DNA of 64,000 nucleotides from an uncultured Prevotellaceae bacterium (GCA_900316985.1 ONFE01000005.1:1-64000), one strand, 5' to 3'. Positions 44,718 through 54,545 are shown, numbered from the stretch's first letter. The notes: a model not told the origin generated them from the letters alone. A program made the numbers and translations.

Positions 44718-44874
44718 TTATAGCAAAAGGACATTATAACCTTAAGGACTTCAAAAACTTTAAAAGACTATATAATACAATGGGCGCCCGATTCACATCG
44801 AACGCCCATAACAACACAAACACAAAATAATGACGGGCTTACCGCCATTTAATTTATATATGATTATACAATCA
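44718..44874. other. Convergent spacer with a hairpin
   Basis: The spacer contains no gene. A 7-bp stem ATGGGCG/CGCCCAT (44780-44786/44803-44809) lies in the middle and may end transcription of the LuxR gene. There is no long U-tract. An AT-rich stretch follows up to the galE stop. Confidence 0.5.
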
Positions 44875-45915
44875 TTATTGCACACCATCTTTGCGGAGTT
44901 TCTCCTGCCATTTCCAGGCACTCCGTAATACATCCTCAATATTGGCTTCGGCTTTCCAGCCTAACACTTTGTTAGCCTTATCCACATTGCCCCAAACCTT
45001 TTCGATATCACCTTCACGCCGTGGGGCATAAGTCCAATTGAGTTTGACGCCTGTAGCTTTTTCGAAACCTTCCACTACTTGAAGCGTACTCCAGCCGGTT
45101 CCCGTACCGATGTTGAACACTTCCACTTTTTCGCATTCTGGCTTGTCAAGAACACGCTCCATAGCCTTCACGTGAGCCTTAGCCAGATCCACCACATAAA
45201 TGTAGTCACGTATGCAAGTTCCATCGGGTGTGTTATAGTCATTTCCGAAGATTTTCAACTGCTCACGAATGCCGATTGCAGTCTGCGTCACAAACGGAAT
45301 CAGATTCATAGGAACGCCATTGGGTAATTCGCCAATCTCTGCAGATGGATGAGCACCAATAGGATTGAAGTAGCGCAAGATAATAGCCTTGATAGGTGCA
45401 CCAGAATGGATATAATCCTGAATGATTTCCTCATTGATCTGCTTCGTATTTCCGTAAGGTGACAATGCTTTCTGAATAGGAGCCTCTTCAGTAACAGGCA
45501 GATTCTCGGGAGTGGGCTGTCCATAGACGGTACACGACGAGGAGAAAATAATACCCTTTACATCATATTTTGGCATCAGTTCCAACAAGTTCAACAACGA
45601 CGTAATGTTATTGCGATAATACATCAAAGGCTTCTCCACACTCTCACCCACGGCTTTTGACGCGGCAAAGTGGATAATGCCTTCAATAGCAGGATATTTT
45701 TGGAAAACAGACTCGAGAGCCTCTTTGTCGCAGCAATCCACTTGTTCAAAAGCAGGACGGGTGCCCGTAATTCGCTCTATGCCGTCAATACTATCAGCTT
45801 TCGAGTTGCTCAAGTTATCAACGATAACCACCTGATAGCCGGCTTCAATAAGTTCAACCGATGTGTGACTTCCAATAAAGCCTGTACCACCTGTTACGAG
45901 AATTGTCTGTTTCAT
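44875..45915 (-). CDS. galE: UDP-glucose 4-epimerase
   Basis: GalE interconverts UDP-glucose and UDP-galactose with bound NAD. The Rossmann motif TGGTGFIGSH starts near residue 6, and the catalytic YxxxK is in SPYGNTKQ. The C-terminal half (YAPRREGDIEKVWGNVDKA) is typical. I chose the ATG at 45915 (346 residues), because a start at 45936 would leave almost no leader behind the -7 box 45947-45954. Confidence 0.95.
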   Translation of the reverse strand: MKQTILVTGGTGFIGSHTSVELIEAGYQVVIVDNLSNSKADSIDGIERITGTRPAFEQVDCCDKEALESVFQKYPAIEGIIHFAASKAVGESVEKPLMYYRNNITSLLNLLELMPKYDVKGIIFSSSCTVYGQPTPENLPVTEEAPIQKALSPYGNTKQINEEIIQDYIHSGAPIKAIILRYFNPIGAHPSAEIGELPNGVPMNLIPFVTQTAIGIREQLKIFGNDYNTPDGTCIRDYIYVVDLAKAHVKAMERVLDKPECEKVEVFNIGTGTGWSTLQVVEGFEKATGVKLNWTYAPRREGDIEKVWGNVDKANKVLGWKAEANIEDVLRSAWKWQEKLRKDGVQ

Positions 45916-45946
45916 TGTTTCTTTTGTAGTTTTCATTATTCACCCA

Positions 45947-45954
45947 CAAAGGTA
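45947..45954 (-). promoter_or_regulatory. -7 box for galE
   Basis: It reads TACCTTTG on the minus strand, 31 bp upstream of the chosen galE ATG. Confidence 0.65.
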
Positions 45955-45998
45955 GTGTTTTTTTTCGATAAACAAAAGAAAAACATATATTTTTTCCT

Positions 45999-47948
45999 TT
46001 AGTTCTCAATAATAGCCGTCCAACCACCAGCAGGTGCAAGATGGACGTTCACAGGACTGCCGTCAAGAGTCTGTTCGTAACCTTGCCAATCAGTAGCTTC
46101 ACGGTCTGCATTGATTCCATCAGCAAAGACACGAGCCTTGCGGCCATTTAGGAAAGAGAGGTCAAGTTGAAGGTCTCGAGGTGTCCAGTTGTTCATGGCA
46201 GCCACATACCATGTGTTTCCTTTTCTACGTGCCAGTGCCAGCCACTCTCCCATTTCACCGCCCATGACGACAGTCTCATCAAACGTCGTGGGAATGTTTG
46301 CGATAAAAGCTGCGCATTCCGGATTTTGCAAATACTTTGAAGGGCTATCTGCCATCATCTGTAAAGGTGCTTCAAAAAGTGTGTACATAGCCATTTGATG
46401 AACGCGTGTTCCTTGGCTCATCGGATTGTTATTATTTCCGAAGAAGTTACCTTTTGTTGCATTAAGCATAGCTCCAGGGGTGTAGTCCATCGGTCCCGGA
46501 AGTGCACGGAGATATGGGATAGTACAGTCATAGCGCGGCTGATCATGTATCGGACCATTGGCTGTTCGTTGCTCCCATTTTGAATTTTCCAAACCCTTCA
46601 CGCCTTCGAAGTTTACCACATTTGGATAGGCACGTTGAATGCCCGAAGGCTTCAGCCCATGGTAATCTACAAGAAGGTGATACTTTGCGGCCATAGCGGC
46701 AATCTCATAACTAGAGCGGATGACACGCTGATCATCACGGTCAAAGAAGTCCACCTTAAACCCGCTGACGCCCATATCGGCATAGTGTTTCATCACCTTT
46801 TCGGTGTCATTGAGCAAACTCCTCCATGAAGCCCAGAGGATGATGCGTACTCCCTGCTGACGGGCATAAGCAATGACAGCAGGCACATCAATATCCTGAT
46901 TCAAATTCTCTAACAGACTTTCCTTTCCGCTCCAGCCCTCGTCGATGATAACGTACTCCAAAGCGTACTTCTTGGCAAAATCAATATAATACTTATAGGT
47001 GTCGGTATTTACACCAGCATGGAACGGCACCCCCGTAAGATTCCAGTTATTCCACCAATCCCAAGCCACTTTTCCGGGCTTAATCCACGAAATATCATTC
47101 AGTCTGCATTCGGGAGCCAGCAATTGCCCCATGTCGCAATTCAGCAACTGGCTGTCTTTTTCTGTTACCAAGACTATTCTCCAAGGCAATGCTTGAGGAC
47201 CTTCCAAACGGGCTATATAAGGTGCACGTTTCGTGGGAACAAGATTCAATCGGTCGAACCCGCCCACCTCTTCAGCTATGGGAACGGGTGCAAACTCAGC
47301 TACCAAGGTGTTGCCATCTCCTTTCTTCAGAAACATACCCGGATAGTTCTCCACGCCAGTCTCCATGATTACGGCTTTCTTTCCATCAGGCAGGCACACG
47401 GCAAGCGGAGTAATGGCAATGGAATCGGCATACATTTCCGACAACCGTTGTTCATCATAATATGATTCAAATGAAAAGCAATATCGTTCACCTCCACGAT
47501 TATCGTTGACGTAGGGCACAAATGCCTGATAGTCATCTGCAAAACAAAACTTACTCGACTCCTTATTTATATCAAATGGATGGTTGCCGCGATAGACAAA
47601 ACGATAGGCAGCACCGATATTGTATGCACGTATTTCAAGGTCGAAATCCTTCAATTTCAACGTCAGCAAATAACATTCATCCTTCACAGATGCTTTCTTG
47701 TAAAATGGCGTGGAAATGGTCTGATTAATCTTACCTTTTGACGCTTTTAAGACCTTTGTCTGTTGAGCATCCAATCCCATGTTGGAAAAAAGCAGCACAG
47801 CTGTCCCGCCATGCGTAATCTGCCAATGAAGCCCCTGACTGTCATTAACAGTAACCTTCAGTTTACCGTCGGGTGAAACTACGTTGTATTCCTTTGCCAT
47901 TGACACAGAAGCCAACAGCAACGCCATTAACAAAAAAGAATGTTTCAT
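45999..47948 (-). CDS. GH97-family glycosidase, probable retaining alpha-galactosidase type
   Basis: A 649-residue exported glycosidase (signal peptide to about VSMAKEY). N-terminal beta domain, then a TIM barrel with VIIDEGWSG, GFKVDFFDRDDQ and VDYHGLKPSG. In GH97 the inverting SusB-type enzymes use Glu bases, whereas the retaining alpha-galactosidases have Asp in the KVDFF position. The Asp here suggests the retaining type, which would suit the neighbouring galE. It lies 10 bp after the AraC-type gene in a dapA-araC-GH97 operon. I used the ATG at 47948, because one at 47993 would overlap the regulator and lacks a signal-peptide start. Confidence 0.86.
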   Translation of the reverse strand: MKHSFLLMALLLASVSMAKEYNVVSPDGKLKVTVNDSQGLHWQITHGGTAVLLFSNMGLDAQQTKVLKASKGKINQTISTPFYKKASVKDECYLLTLKLKDFDLEIRAYNIGAAYRFVYRGNHPFDINKESSKFCFADDYQAFVPYVNDNRGGERYCFSFESYYDEQRLSEMYADSIAITPLAVCLPDGKKAVIMETGVENYPGMFLKKGDGNTLVAEFAPVPIAEEVGGFDRLNLVPTKRAPYIARLEGPQALPWRIVLVTEKDSQLLNCDMGQLLAPECRLNDISWIKPGKVAWDWWNNWNLTGVPFHAGVNTDTYKYYIDFAKKYALEYVIIDEGWSGKESLLENLNQDIDVPAVIAYARQQGVRIILWASWRSLLNDTEKVMKHYADMGVSGFKVDFFDRDDQRVIRSSYEIAAMAAKYHLLVDYHGLKPSGIQRAYPNVVNFEGVKGLENSKWEQRTANGPIHDQPRYDCTIPYLRALPGPMDYTPGAMLNATKGNFFGNNNNPMSQGTRVHQMAMYTLFEAPLQMMADSPSKYLQNPECAAFIANIPTTFDETVVMGGEMGEWLALARRKGNTWYVAAMNNWTPRDLQLDLSFLNGRKARVFADGINADREATDWQGYEQTLDGSPVNVHLAPAGGWTAIIEN

Positions 47949-47958
47949 AATATGACTT

Positions 47959-48843
47959 TTATACGATAATACGCGTCTTGTGATAGTTTTCACGGAACTC
48001 CGTGGGAGAACAAGACTTCTTGCGCTTGAAGATACGGTTGAAGTTGCTTAGGTTATTAAAGCCGCAGTCGAATGAGATTTCCGACACACTCCGGCTTGTA
48101 TCCACGAGCAGGCGGGCGGCATAGCCCAACCTGATGTCAATAATGTAATCGGAAAGGTTACGGCCTGTATGGAGTTTGAAGAACCGGCTAAACGCCGAAG
48201 GACTCATCCCGGCGATATCGGCCAGCTGGTTCAGGCGGAGTTCATCCATATAGTTCTGGGCTATGAAATTCTTGACCTTCAGGATTCGACGGGAATCGTC
48301 CTGCACGGCAACCTTTGCATAACTCGTACTGGCCAGGGTGCGAATACCTTCACACTTAGACAATTCATAGAGAATCGTCATGAACTGCATCACGGCATAG
48401 AATCCGTCCTGAATGGAAGAAAGAGTATCTATCTCCTTGTAAACCTTCATGATGGCGCTGAGGGGAAAGCTGATACCCTTACGAGCCTCGTTCATCATCT
48501 TACGGACAGATATAAACGGATTGCGTCCGAAAAGGGAATCCTCACTCATGCCTAGATCAAACTGAACGGTAACCTCACGGATATCCTCACTTGTACAAGT
48601 GTTCTGCTCCCATACATGTTCCAGATCTGGAGAAGTAATCAGCACCAAGTCATATTCACCGATAATCTCATTACTGTCGCCCACTATACGGCGTACGCCA
48701 GCAGCATGTTCCACGAAGTTCAGCTCGAAAACCTCATGGTTATGTATGGGATAGGTAAACTCTTTCTTGTGACGGTCTGCAATATACAACACGTCCTTAC
48801 CCATCAACGGAGTTATCTCGTGAATAATTCTCCTTTCATCCAT
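47959..48843 (-). CDS. AraC-family transcriptional regulator
   Basis: A 294-residue regulator: an N-terminal cupin-like ligand domain (YPIHNHEVFELNFVEHAAG) and a C-terminal pair of helix-turn-helices (LNQLADIAGMSPSAFSRFFK, ISFDCGFNNLSNFNRIFKRK). The inducer is probably a sugar, judged only from the GH97 gene 10 bp downstream. Its start lies 3 bp after the dapA stop. Confidence 0.9.
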   Translation of the reverse strand: MDERRIIHEITPLMGKDVLYIADRHKKEFTYPIHNHEVFELNFVEHAAGVRRIVGDSNEIIGEYDLVLITSPDLEHVWEQNTCTSEDIREVTVQFDLGMSEDSLFGRNPFISVRKMMNEARKGISFPLSAIMKVYKEIDTLSSIQDGFYAVMQFMTILYELSKCEGIRTLASTSYAKVAVQDDSRRILKVKNFIAQNYMDELRLNQLADIAGMSPSAFSRFFKLHTGRNLSDYIIDIRLGYAARLLVDTSRSVSEISFDCGFNNLSNFNRIFKRKKSCSPTEFRENYHKTRIIV

Positions 48844-48846
48844 AGC

Positions 48847-49728
48847 TTATAGTTCCTTTAAGATTTCGGATATGCGCTGTTTGGTCGTAAGTCTAGTGGG
48901 AACCAACGGAAGCCTGAGCACGTTCTCAATGAATCCCATCTCCGAAAGCATCGCCTTCACGCCGGCAGGGTTACCGTCAACGAAGAGCAAAGAAAAAAGA
49001 TCGGTGAATTTATGATGAATCTTCCGCGCGGCAGCAAACTCGTTATTGAATTCCAGACGTAACATCTTAGAAAATTCACGAGGCAGGGCATTGCCTATCA
49101 CGGAGATAACTCCCACGGCTCCACAAGCAACCATTGGATAAGTAAGCGCATCGTCACCACTGATAACGGCAAAGTCTTTCGGTGCATTCTTCAGAATCTC
49201 ATCCACCTGTTCGAGAGAACCACTTGCCTCCTTGATGGCAACTATATTATGGAAATCACGGGCCAGTCGCACGGTAGTCTCGGCCTTCATGTTTATGCCT
49301 GTACGGCCTGGTACATTATAGAGCACTATAGGAAGAGAAGTGGCAGAGGCAATAGCCTTGAAATGCTGATAAAGGCCCTCTTGTGATGGCTTGTTGTAAT
49401 ATGGACATACCGAGAGTACGCCATCAATCCCATGCCAGTCAGCTGTGCGAAGTTCTTCCACCACAGCTGCCGTATTATTGCCCCCACATCCCATCAGTAT
49501 GGGTACTCGGCCTTTCACCAATTCAATAACAAGATTCTTTATGTTTGTCTTTTCCTCAGTCGTCAGCGTAGGAGTCTCACCCGTAGTAGCCAAAATACAG
49601 AGGAAATCCGCACCGTTATCCAGTTGAAATTGAACAAGTCTTTTAAGTGCTGCATAATCCACGGCTCCACTAGCCGTAAAGGGGGTTACCAGCGCAATAC
49701 CTAAACCTTTGAAGATGTTACGTGCCAT
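48847..49728 (-). CDS. dapA: 4-Hydroxy-tetrahydrodipicolinate synthase
   Basis: DapA condenses aspartate semialdehyde and pyruvate on the way to diaminopimelate and lysine. Motifs: ATTGETPTL, VLYNVPGRTG with the proton-relay Tyr, and the Schiff-base Lys in VAIKEASG. The 293-residue length is normal. It heads an operon with the AraC regulator and GH97 gene, which is unexpected for a biosynthetic gene. I chose the ATG at 49728; another ATG lies 6 bases upstream. Confidence 0.94.
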   Translation of the reverse strand: MARNIFKGLGIALVTPFTASGAVDYAALKRLVQFQLDNGADFLCILATTGETPTLTTEEKTNIKNLVIELVKGRVPILMGCGGNNTAAVVEELRTADWHGIDGVLSVCPYYNKPSQEGLYQHFKAIASATSLPIVLYNVPGRTGINMKAETTVRLARDFHNIVAIKEASGSLEQVDEILKNAPKDFAVISGDDALTYPMVACGAVGVISVIGNALPREFSKMLRLEFNNEFAAARKIHHKFTDLFSLLFVDGNPAGVKAMLSEMGFIENVLRLPLVPTRLTTKQRISEILKEL

Positions 49729-49748
49729 AATCATTTAAATTTCGGTTA

Positions 49749-49756
49749 CAAAAGTA
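49749..49756 (-). promoter_or_regulatory. -7 box for dapA
   Basis: It reads TACTTTTG on the minus strand, 20 bp upstream of the dapA ATG. Confidence 0.55.
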
Positions 49757-49838
49757 CAACATTTCGGGCAAACCACAAAATTATTGCTAAACTTTTAAGC
49801 CAACTTGTACTATTTTGCTAATTATGGCTAAGATAATT

Positions 49839-50567
49839 TCAGTATTCTATCTCTTCGAGGAAAAGAGCATGGGCAGGCATAGACTCACCTGCTTGCGTAC
49901 GCTGTTTCCCCTCCACAATCTTTCGGAAATCATCAAGCGTGATTCTTCCTCGTCCGACATCGATCATTGTGCCGACGACAGCCCTCACCATATTGCGCAG
50001 GAACCTGTTGGCTGAAATGCGGAAATACCAATGGGTGGAATCTACCTGAATCCAGCGAGCCTCCGAAACTTTGCATAAAGTGGTCTTCACGTCGGAATGC
50101 GATTTGCAGAAAGCCCCAAAATCCTCGTATGTACAAAGTATGCGACCGGCTTCATTCATACGTTCGAAATCGAGATCGTAATGCAACTCACAAGAATACT
50201 GACGGCAAAAAGGATCCCGCTCCGTATGGAGATAATAATGATAGGTGCGGCGAACGGCGGAGAAACGGGCATGCATATCATCTGCAACCGGTTCCATACA
50301 ATAAATGGCAATATCTCTTGGCAACATCCGCCCTAGTCGGTAAGCCGTCTGCTGGCAATCCAGCTGTCCGTCCCATTCAAAATGAGCCACCATCTGGCGG
50401 GCATGGACACCTGCATCCGTACGACCTGCCCCTACAATTTCCACATCATGCCGGAGCAAGACAGACAATGCCTTCTGCAACTCTTCCTGAACGGAGTTCG
50501 CATCTGGTTGTATCTGCCACCCATGATAGTTGGTGCCGTCGTAGGCAAAATGAATAAAGTATCTCAC
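49839..50567 (-). CDS. truA: tRNA pseudouridine(38-40) synthase, GTG start
   Basis: TruA makes pseudouridine at positions 38-40 of tRNA. The catalytic Asp lies in GRTDAGVHARQ, and the N-terminus RYFIHFAYDGTNYHGWQIQP is conserved. The start is GTG at 50567, which overlaps the stop of the upstream gene (TAGTG). The longer frame from 50612 would add residues not seen in the family. Confidence 0.93.
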   Translation of the reverse strand: MRYFIHFAYDGTNYHGWQIQPDANSVQEELQKALSVLLRHDVEIVGAGRTDAGVHARQMVAHFEWDGQLDCQQTAYRLGRMLPRDIAIYCMEPVADDMHARFSAVRRTYHYYLHTERDPFCRQYSCELHYDLDFERMNEAGRILCTYEDFGAFCKSHSDVKTTLCKVSEARWIQVDSTHWYFRISANRFLRNMVRAVVGTMIDVGRGRITLDDFRKIVEGKQRTQAGESMPAHALFLEEIEY

Positions 50568-51223
50568 TACTGACCAAGTATTTTCTTTGGAAATTTCGGG
50601 CATGTGCCCCAACTCACCTCATCGTCCCTACCGTCCATATAGGATTTCGTGTATTTCACCTTGCCAGTGGAATAGTTGTAAGACGCCTCATCAAACGACT
50701 GTGTATCGCGATCATAGTCGCTATCCAGTTTGCCGATGAGTTCGAAGTCGCCGTTCTGATAGCGGTAAAGTTCTTCTATGTTCATCACAATGGAGCCTGC
50801 CTGATCTGAATAGTTCTCAATTTTGAGCACACCTCGGTCGGTGATGGTCACCTTGTTGGTGTTTTCCATCATCAGTCCTTCCATGGTCATCAAGTCGTCG
50901 TCAAGAATCGGCAGTTCCTTAGGGTATTCCTTGAAGAGATTGTATTTGCCGTCGACTGTTCCCCAGTAGATGGCCAAAACAGGCTGGTTGTTGTTGTAAA
51001 CGGAGCCATCCGTACGGGTAACGATATGTTCGGTGTTGTCGGGCGTGGCCATAATGACCAGGTCTTTGATGCCGTCCTTGTTGAGGTCACCGGTGGGCTC
51101 ATGGTTGATCTGCCAGCCTTTCGGGGTAACGTCACTTGCCGAAGAGCCCGAAGGCTTGAAATGTTGCGCATAGGCGGCTGATGAAAGAATTACGGCCATA
51201 GCCATTAAGATAGTCTTTTTCAT
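50567..51223 (-). CDS. Secreted protein of unknown function
   Basis: A 218-residue exported protein (signal peptide to SAAYAQH, about residue 20). A calcium-binding-like loop GDLNKDGIKDLVI follows, as in FG-GAP/VCBS repeats, and an acidic mature region. No enzyme motif is seen. It sits between the CDF transporter (44 bp upstream) and truA (1-bp overlap) on the same strand. Confidence 0.75.
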   Translation of the reverse strand: MKKTILMAMAVILSSAAYAQHFKPSGSSASDVTPKGWQINHEPTGDLNKDGIKDLVIMATPDNTEHIVTRTDGSVYNNNQPVLAIYWGTVDGKYNLFKEYPKELPILDDDLMTMEGLMMENTNKVTITDRGVLKIENYSDQAGSIVMNIEELYRYQNGDFELIGKLDSDYDRDTQSFDEASYNYSTGKVKYTKSYMDGRDDEVSWGTCPKFPKKILGQ

Positions 51224-51267
51224 TGTAGTATTCTTTTCTTATGATGATTTACTAGTCATTTGTATTT

Positions 51268-52164
51268 CTATAAAGAATCGTCAGACGGTTCTACATGAAT
51301 GTTTATCTGTGTCTCCTCTCCAAACTCTTCACGCAACTTCCGCTCGATGATAACGGTTGTTTCGTGCGACTCAAGTATAGTTGTCTCAGGGTCAACAACA
51401 ATATGGAAATCCGCGATGCAATAGTGACCACATAGACGGGTTTTCAGTTCATGGACGCCCCTTACGCCCTCCACGGAACGTATGATTTCAAGCATCTTCT
51501 GTTCTGTCTTTTCAGGAAGTGATGCCTCTGTGAGTTCTGCAAGAGCGGGAATTGACATCTTCACGGCCATAACGATAATTACAATACTGATTACAGCTCC
51601 TACCAGAGGGTCAAGGATTGTCCATTCACCACCCAATGCTATGGCTCCGGCAATACCTACAAGAGAACCTACGGAAGAGAGTGCATCCGTACGATGATGC
51701 CAGGCATTTGCTATGACCACAGGAGAGGAAAGCCTTTTACCCACCTTGACTGTCCATTGGTAAAGGAACTCCTTGCTAAAAATAGATATGACGGCAGCCC
51801 ATAGGGCTATCATTTCAGGAGCAGGCAGCGGATTGCCTTCCACGGAACTTCGGATCTGTTGATAGGAGGACTTAATCATTTCAGCACCTACCACAAGGAG
51901 CATAAGACTTACGACAACAGTGGCAAGCGTCTCAAACTTTCCGTGACCGTAATCATGTCCTTTGTCTTTCCCTTTGCCAGAAATACGGGTAAATACAATG
52001 ACAATAATGTCGGTAACAAGATCGGATGCTGAATGAACGGCATCAGCCAACATGGCTGTACTTCCACCCAATATGCCGGCAACGAACTTGACGATGGTGA
52101 GCGCTATATTGCAAAACGCTCCCCATAGTGTTATCTTCTGGATGTCTTTCGTTCTATTGTCCAT
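51268..52164 (-). CDS. Cation diffusion facilitator transporter
   Basis: A 298-residue CDF metal/proton antiporter with six helices. Metal-site motifs HSASD (helix II) and HHRTD (helix V) give the HxxxD pair usual for zinc/iron/manganese exporters, and a C-terminal cytoplasmic domain includes HIVVDPET. The metal cannot be told exactly. It is divergent from deoD, with the 22-bp array in between. Confidence 0.9.
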   Translation of the reverse strand: MDNRTKDIQKITLWGAFCNIALTIVKFVAGILGGSTAMLADAVHSASDLVTDIIVIVFTRISGKGKDKGHDYGHGKFETLATVVVSLMLLVVGAEMIKSSYQQIRSSVEGNPLPAPEMIALWAAVISIFSKEFLYQWTVKVGKRLSSPVVIANAWHHRTDALSSVGSLVGIAGAIALGGEWTILDPLVGAVISIVIIVMAVKMSIPALAELTEASLPEKTEQKMLEIIRSVEGVRGVHELKTRLCGHYCIADFHIVVDPETTILESHETTVIIERKLREEFGEETQINIHVEPSDDSL

Positions 52165-52191
52165 CTTGTCATTGTCCCTATTTCAAGAATG

Positions 52192-52199
52192 CAAATATA
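52192..52199 (-). promoter_or_regulatory. -7 box for the CDF transporter gene
   Basis: It reads TATATTTG on the minus strand, 27 bp upstream of the ATG. Confidence 0.55.
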
Positions 52200-52318
52200 C
52201 TACTTATTTCCATATCAGCAAAACTTTTAAACATAAAATGTGAACATTTTCCCAGCAGAATTAACCTCCAAAAGACGAAAACAATACTGTATTTATCGTT
52301 AATATTTACATGCTTTGT

Positions 52319-52406
52319 TTCCGATGGTTGGAAGCATTGCTTCTGATGGTTGGAAACGATGCTTCTAATGGGTGGAAGCAAGGCTTCCAATGGTCAGAAG
52401 TTTGGC
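52319..52406. repeat. 22-bp tandem array, four units (core TTCCGATGGTTGGAAG-like)
   Basis: Units start at 52319, 52341, 52363 and 52385, each exactly 22 bp. The conserved positions follow TTCYRATGGKTGGAAG, and unit junctions form inverted repeats such as GAAGCATTGCTTC and GGAAGCAAGGCTTCC. The array lies between the divergent promoters of the CDF gene and deoD. This is the fourth array with the same period. Confidence 0.88.
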
Positions 52407-52464
52407 ATGAGAAGTTTTCAGAAAGATATTCAAGAATATTGACAAAATAAATAAATAAAATGTG

Positions 52465-52472
52465 TATCTTTG
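52465..52472 (+). promoter_or_regulatory. -7 box for deoD
   Basis: TATCTTTG lies 35 bp before the deoD ATG. Confidence 0.6.
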
Positions 52473-52507
52473 CAAAAAGTATCATGTAAACTAAAAAAAC
52501 TAAAATT

Positions 52508-53221
52508 ATGACAGACAAAACACCAACCCCGCATATCGGAGCCAAATATGGCGAGATTGCAGAAACCGTCATCATGTCGGGCGACCCATTGAGAGCACAG
52601 TTCATGGCTGAGCATTTCCTTGACAATCCCGTACTTTTTAATAAGGTGCGCGGAATGCTCGGCTTTACAGGTACTTACAAGGGCAAGCGAGTTTCCGTAA
52701 TGGGCCATGGCATGGGAGTTCCCTCAATGGCTATCTATTCGTATGAACTCTTCAACTTCTACGGAGTGAAGAAAATCATCCGTGTGGGCTCTGCCGGCTC
52801 CATGAATCCCGACCTCCATATCGGTGACCTGATGCTGGCACAAGGTGCTTGCACAAATAGTAATTATGCCTCTCAGTTCCAATTGTCGGGAACATTCGCT
52901 CCTATTGCCGACTTCGATCTGCTGAGAGCAGCTGTTGAGAAGGCGGAGGAACTTGGATACACCTACAAGGTCGGCAATATCTATTCGTCAGATATTTTCT
53001 ACGATGAGAATAGCGGTGCTACGGCACAATGGCAGAAAATGGGCGTACTTGCCGTAGAAATGGAAAGTGCCGCACTCTACATGAATGCGGCACGCTATGG
53101 GGGACGCGCTTTGTGCCTTTGCACAATCAGCGATTCTCTTGTTACAGGTGAGGCTACGACGGCCGAACAACGTCAGAACAGTTTCACGCACATGATGGAC
53201 GTGGCGTTCGGAATTATTTGA
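52508..53221 (+). CDS. deoD: Purine nucleoside phosphorylase (DeoD type)
   Basis: DeoD cleaves purine (deoxy)ribonucleosides with phosphate to free base and sugar 1-phosphate. The 237-residue hexameric-type protein has [32 protein letters not shown] and [10 protein letters not shown], all family marks. Its last 8 bp overlap the end of the convergent panD gene. Confidence 0.95.
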   Translation: MTDKTPTPHIGAKYGEIAETVIMSGDPLRAQFMAEHFLDNPVLFNKVRGMLGFTGTYKGKRVSVMGHGMGVPSMAIYSYELFNFYGVKKIIRVGSAGSMNPDLHIGDLMLAQGACTNSNYASQFQLSGTFAPIADFDLLRAAVEKAEELGYTYKVGNIYSSDIFYDENSGATAQWQKMGVLAVEMESAALYMNAARYGGRALCLCTISDSLVTGEATTAEQRQNSFTHMMDVAFGII

Positions 53222-53561
53222 GCCTATTGCCCTCTTTGGGGAAGACCACTTTCGGCTTGAAAGTCTTGGCTTCTTCAAAGTCCATCAGGGCGTAGCCGAT
53301 AATGATGACCGTATCGCCTACGATACACTTACGGGCAGCGGCTCCATTGAGACAAATACAACCGGAGCCGCGCTCACCTTTTATGATATAGGTGTCAATA
53401 CGCTCACCGTTATTGTTGTTTACAATCTGAACTTTCTCGCCGGCAATCAATCCGGCAGCATCCATCAGGTCTTCATCGATAGTGACGCTACCCATGTAAT
53501 TCAGATTGGCTTCCGTAATCTTCACACAGTGAAGTTTACTTTTCATGACTTCTATCATCAT
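53214..53561 (-). CDS. panD: Aspartate 1-decarboxylase
   Basis: PanD makes beta-alanine for pantothenate. It is made as a proenzyme that cleaves itself at Gly-Ser; the site is visible in NYMGSVTID (Ser25). The 115-residue length and the N-terminus [10 protein letters not shown] are typical, which supports the start at 53558-53561 (two adjacent ATGs). It follows panC by 21 bp on the same strand, so panC-panD form an operon. Confidence 0.95.
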   Translation of the reverse strand: MMIEVMKSKLHCVKITEANLNYMGSVTIDEDLMDAAGLIAGEKVQIVNNNNGERIDTYIIKGERGSGCICLNGAAARKCIVGDTVIIIGYALMDFEEAKTFKPKVVFPKEGNRLK

Positions 53562-53582
53562 TTTTCAGCTGCGATTATCAAG

Positions 53583-54434
53583 TTACGATTTGTATTTGAT
53601 ATGATCGATAAGGCGGATAGGAGTCTTGCCACAATAGACCGTAATACAGCCTACCACATAGGGCGAATCCTCCCAATTATCAAGATCAAGGAGAGTATTG
53701 CCATCAACAATTGAGAAATACTCCACTTCAAGTCCGTCAACGGCATTGATGTCATTGACGACCTTCTCGTGAGTCTCTTTCAGCGTATGCTTTTTCGCAT
53801 ATGTGACACTCTTCTTCAAGGCTTCATAAATCTTCGGAGCAATGGCACGCTCATCAGGAGAGAGCAATGTGTTACGGGAAGACTTTGCCAATCCGTCTTT
53901 CTCACGCACAATGGGACACTCCACAATCTGCACATTAAGTCCCAGATTGCTGACCATCGCCTTGATGACAGCTATCTGCTGCCAATCTTTCTCGCCGAAA
54001 TAGGCACGATCAGGACGCGTAATATAGAATAAGCGGCTGACCACCTGGCATACGCCATTGAAATGACCTGGGCGCTTGGCTCCTTCCATCACGGTAGAAA
54101 CAGGGGGATACTCAAAATGACGAGTGTCAGGAGTAGGATACATTTCGCTGACAGATGGAGCAAACACATAGTCAGCCCCAACACTCTCAAGCAGTTTGCA
54201 ATCGGCATCCAACGTTCGCGGATAACGCTCAAGATCTCCTTTGTCATTAAACTGAGTAGGATTCAGGAATACACTGACCACAGTCACACCATTTTCTTTC
54301 ACGCTACGCTCAACAAGCGAGGCGTGTCCTTCATGCAAAGCACCCATCGTGGGCACAAGTCCAATCTCTTTACCTTCCTTTCGAACTGCGAAGAGTTCGT
54401 TCTGGAGTTCAACAATCGTTTGAAATACCTTCAT
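53583..54434 (-). CDS. panC: Pantothenate synthetase
   Basis: PanC joins pantoate and beta-alanine using ATP. Motifs [34 protein letters not shown] and FGEKDWQQ are present. I chose the ATG at 54434 (283 residues) over a frame from 54620, because [11 protein letters not shown] is the family start. It is divergent from the short glycogen synthase gene. Confidence 0.95.
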   Translation of the reverse strand: MKVFQTIVELQNELFAVRKEGKEIGLVPTMGALHEGHASLVERSVKENGVTVVSVFLNPTQFNDKGDLERYPRTLDADCKLLESVGADYVFAPSVSEMYPTPDTRHFEYPPVSTVMEGAKRPGHFNGVCQVVSRLFYITRPDRAYFGEKDWQQIAVIKAMVSNLGLNVQIVECPIVREKDGLAKSSRNTLLSPDERAIAPKIYEALKKSVTYAKKHTLKETHEKVVNDINAVDGLEVEYFSIVDGNTLLDLDNWEDSPYVVGCITVYCGKTPIRLIDHIKYKS

Positions 54435-54464
54435 TTCTATACTTATTGTGCTGTAAATCGGGTG

Positions 54465-54472
54465 CAAAGTAA
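54465..54472 (-). promoter_or_regulatory. -7-like box for panC with CACCCGATTT extension
   Basis: It reads TTACTTTG on the minus strand (one base off TAnnTTTG), followed by CACCCGATTT, the same extension as at panB. Confidence 0.55.
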
Positions 54473-54545
54473 CAAAGAATTTGTGAAATATGCAAAGATT
54501 ATTTTTAAAATATGCCAAATATCGTCTTAATAAAACAAAAACTAA

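Noticed and set aside
52178-52708. Minus-strand frames across the CDF-deoD spacer
   Set aside because: They run through the 22-bp array and promoter boxes into deoD antisense; no start or product looks real.
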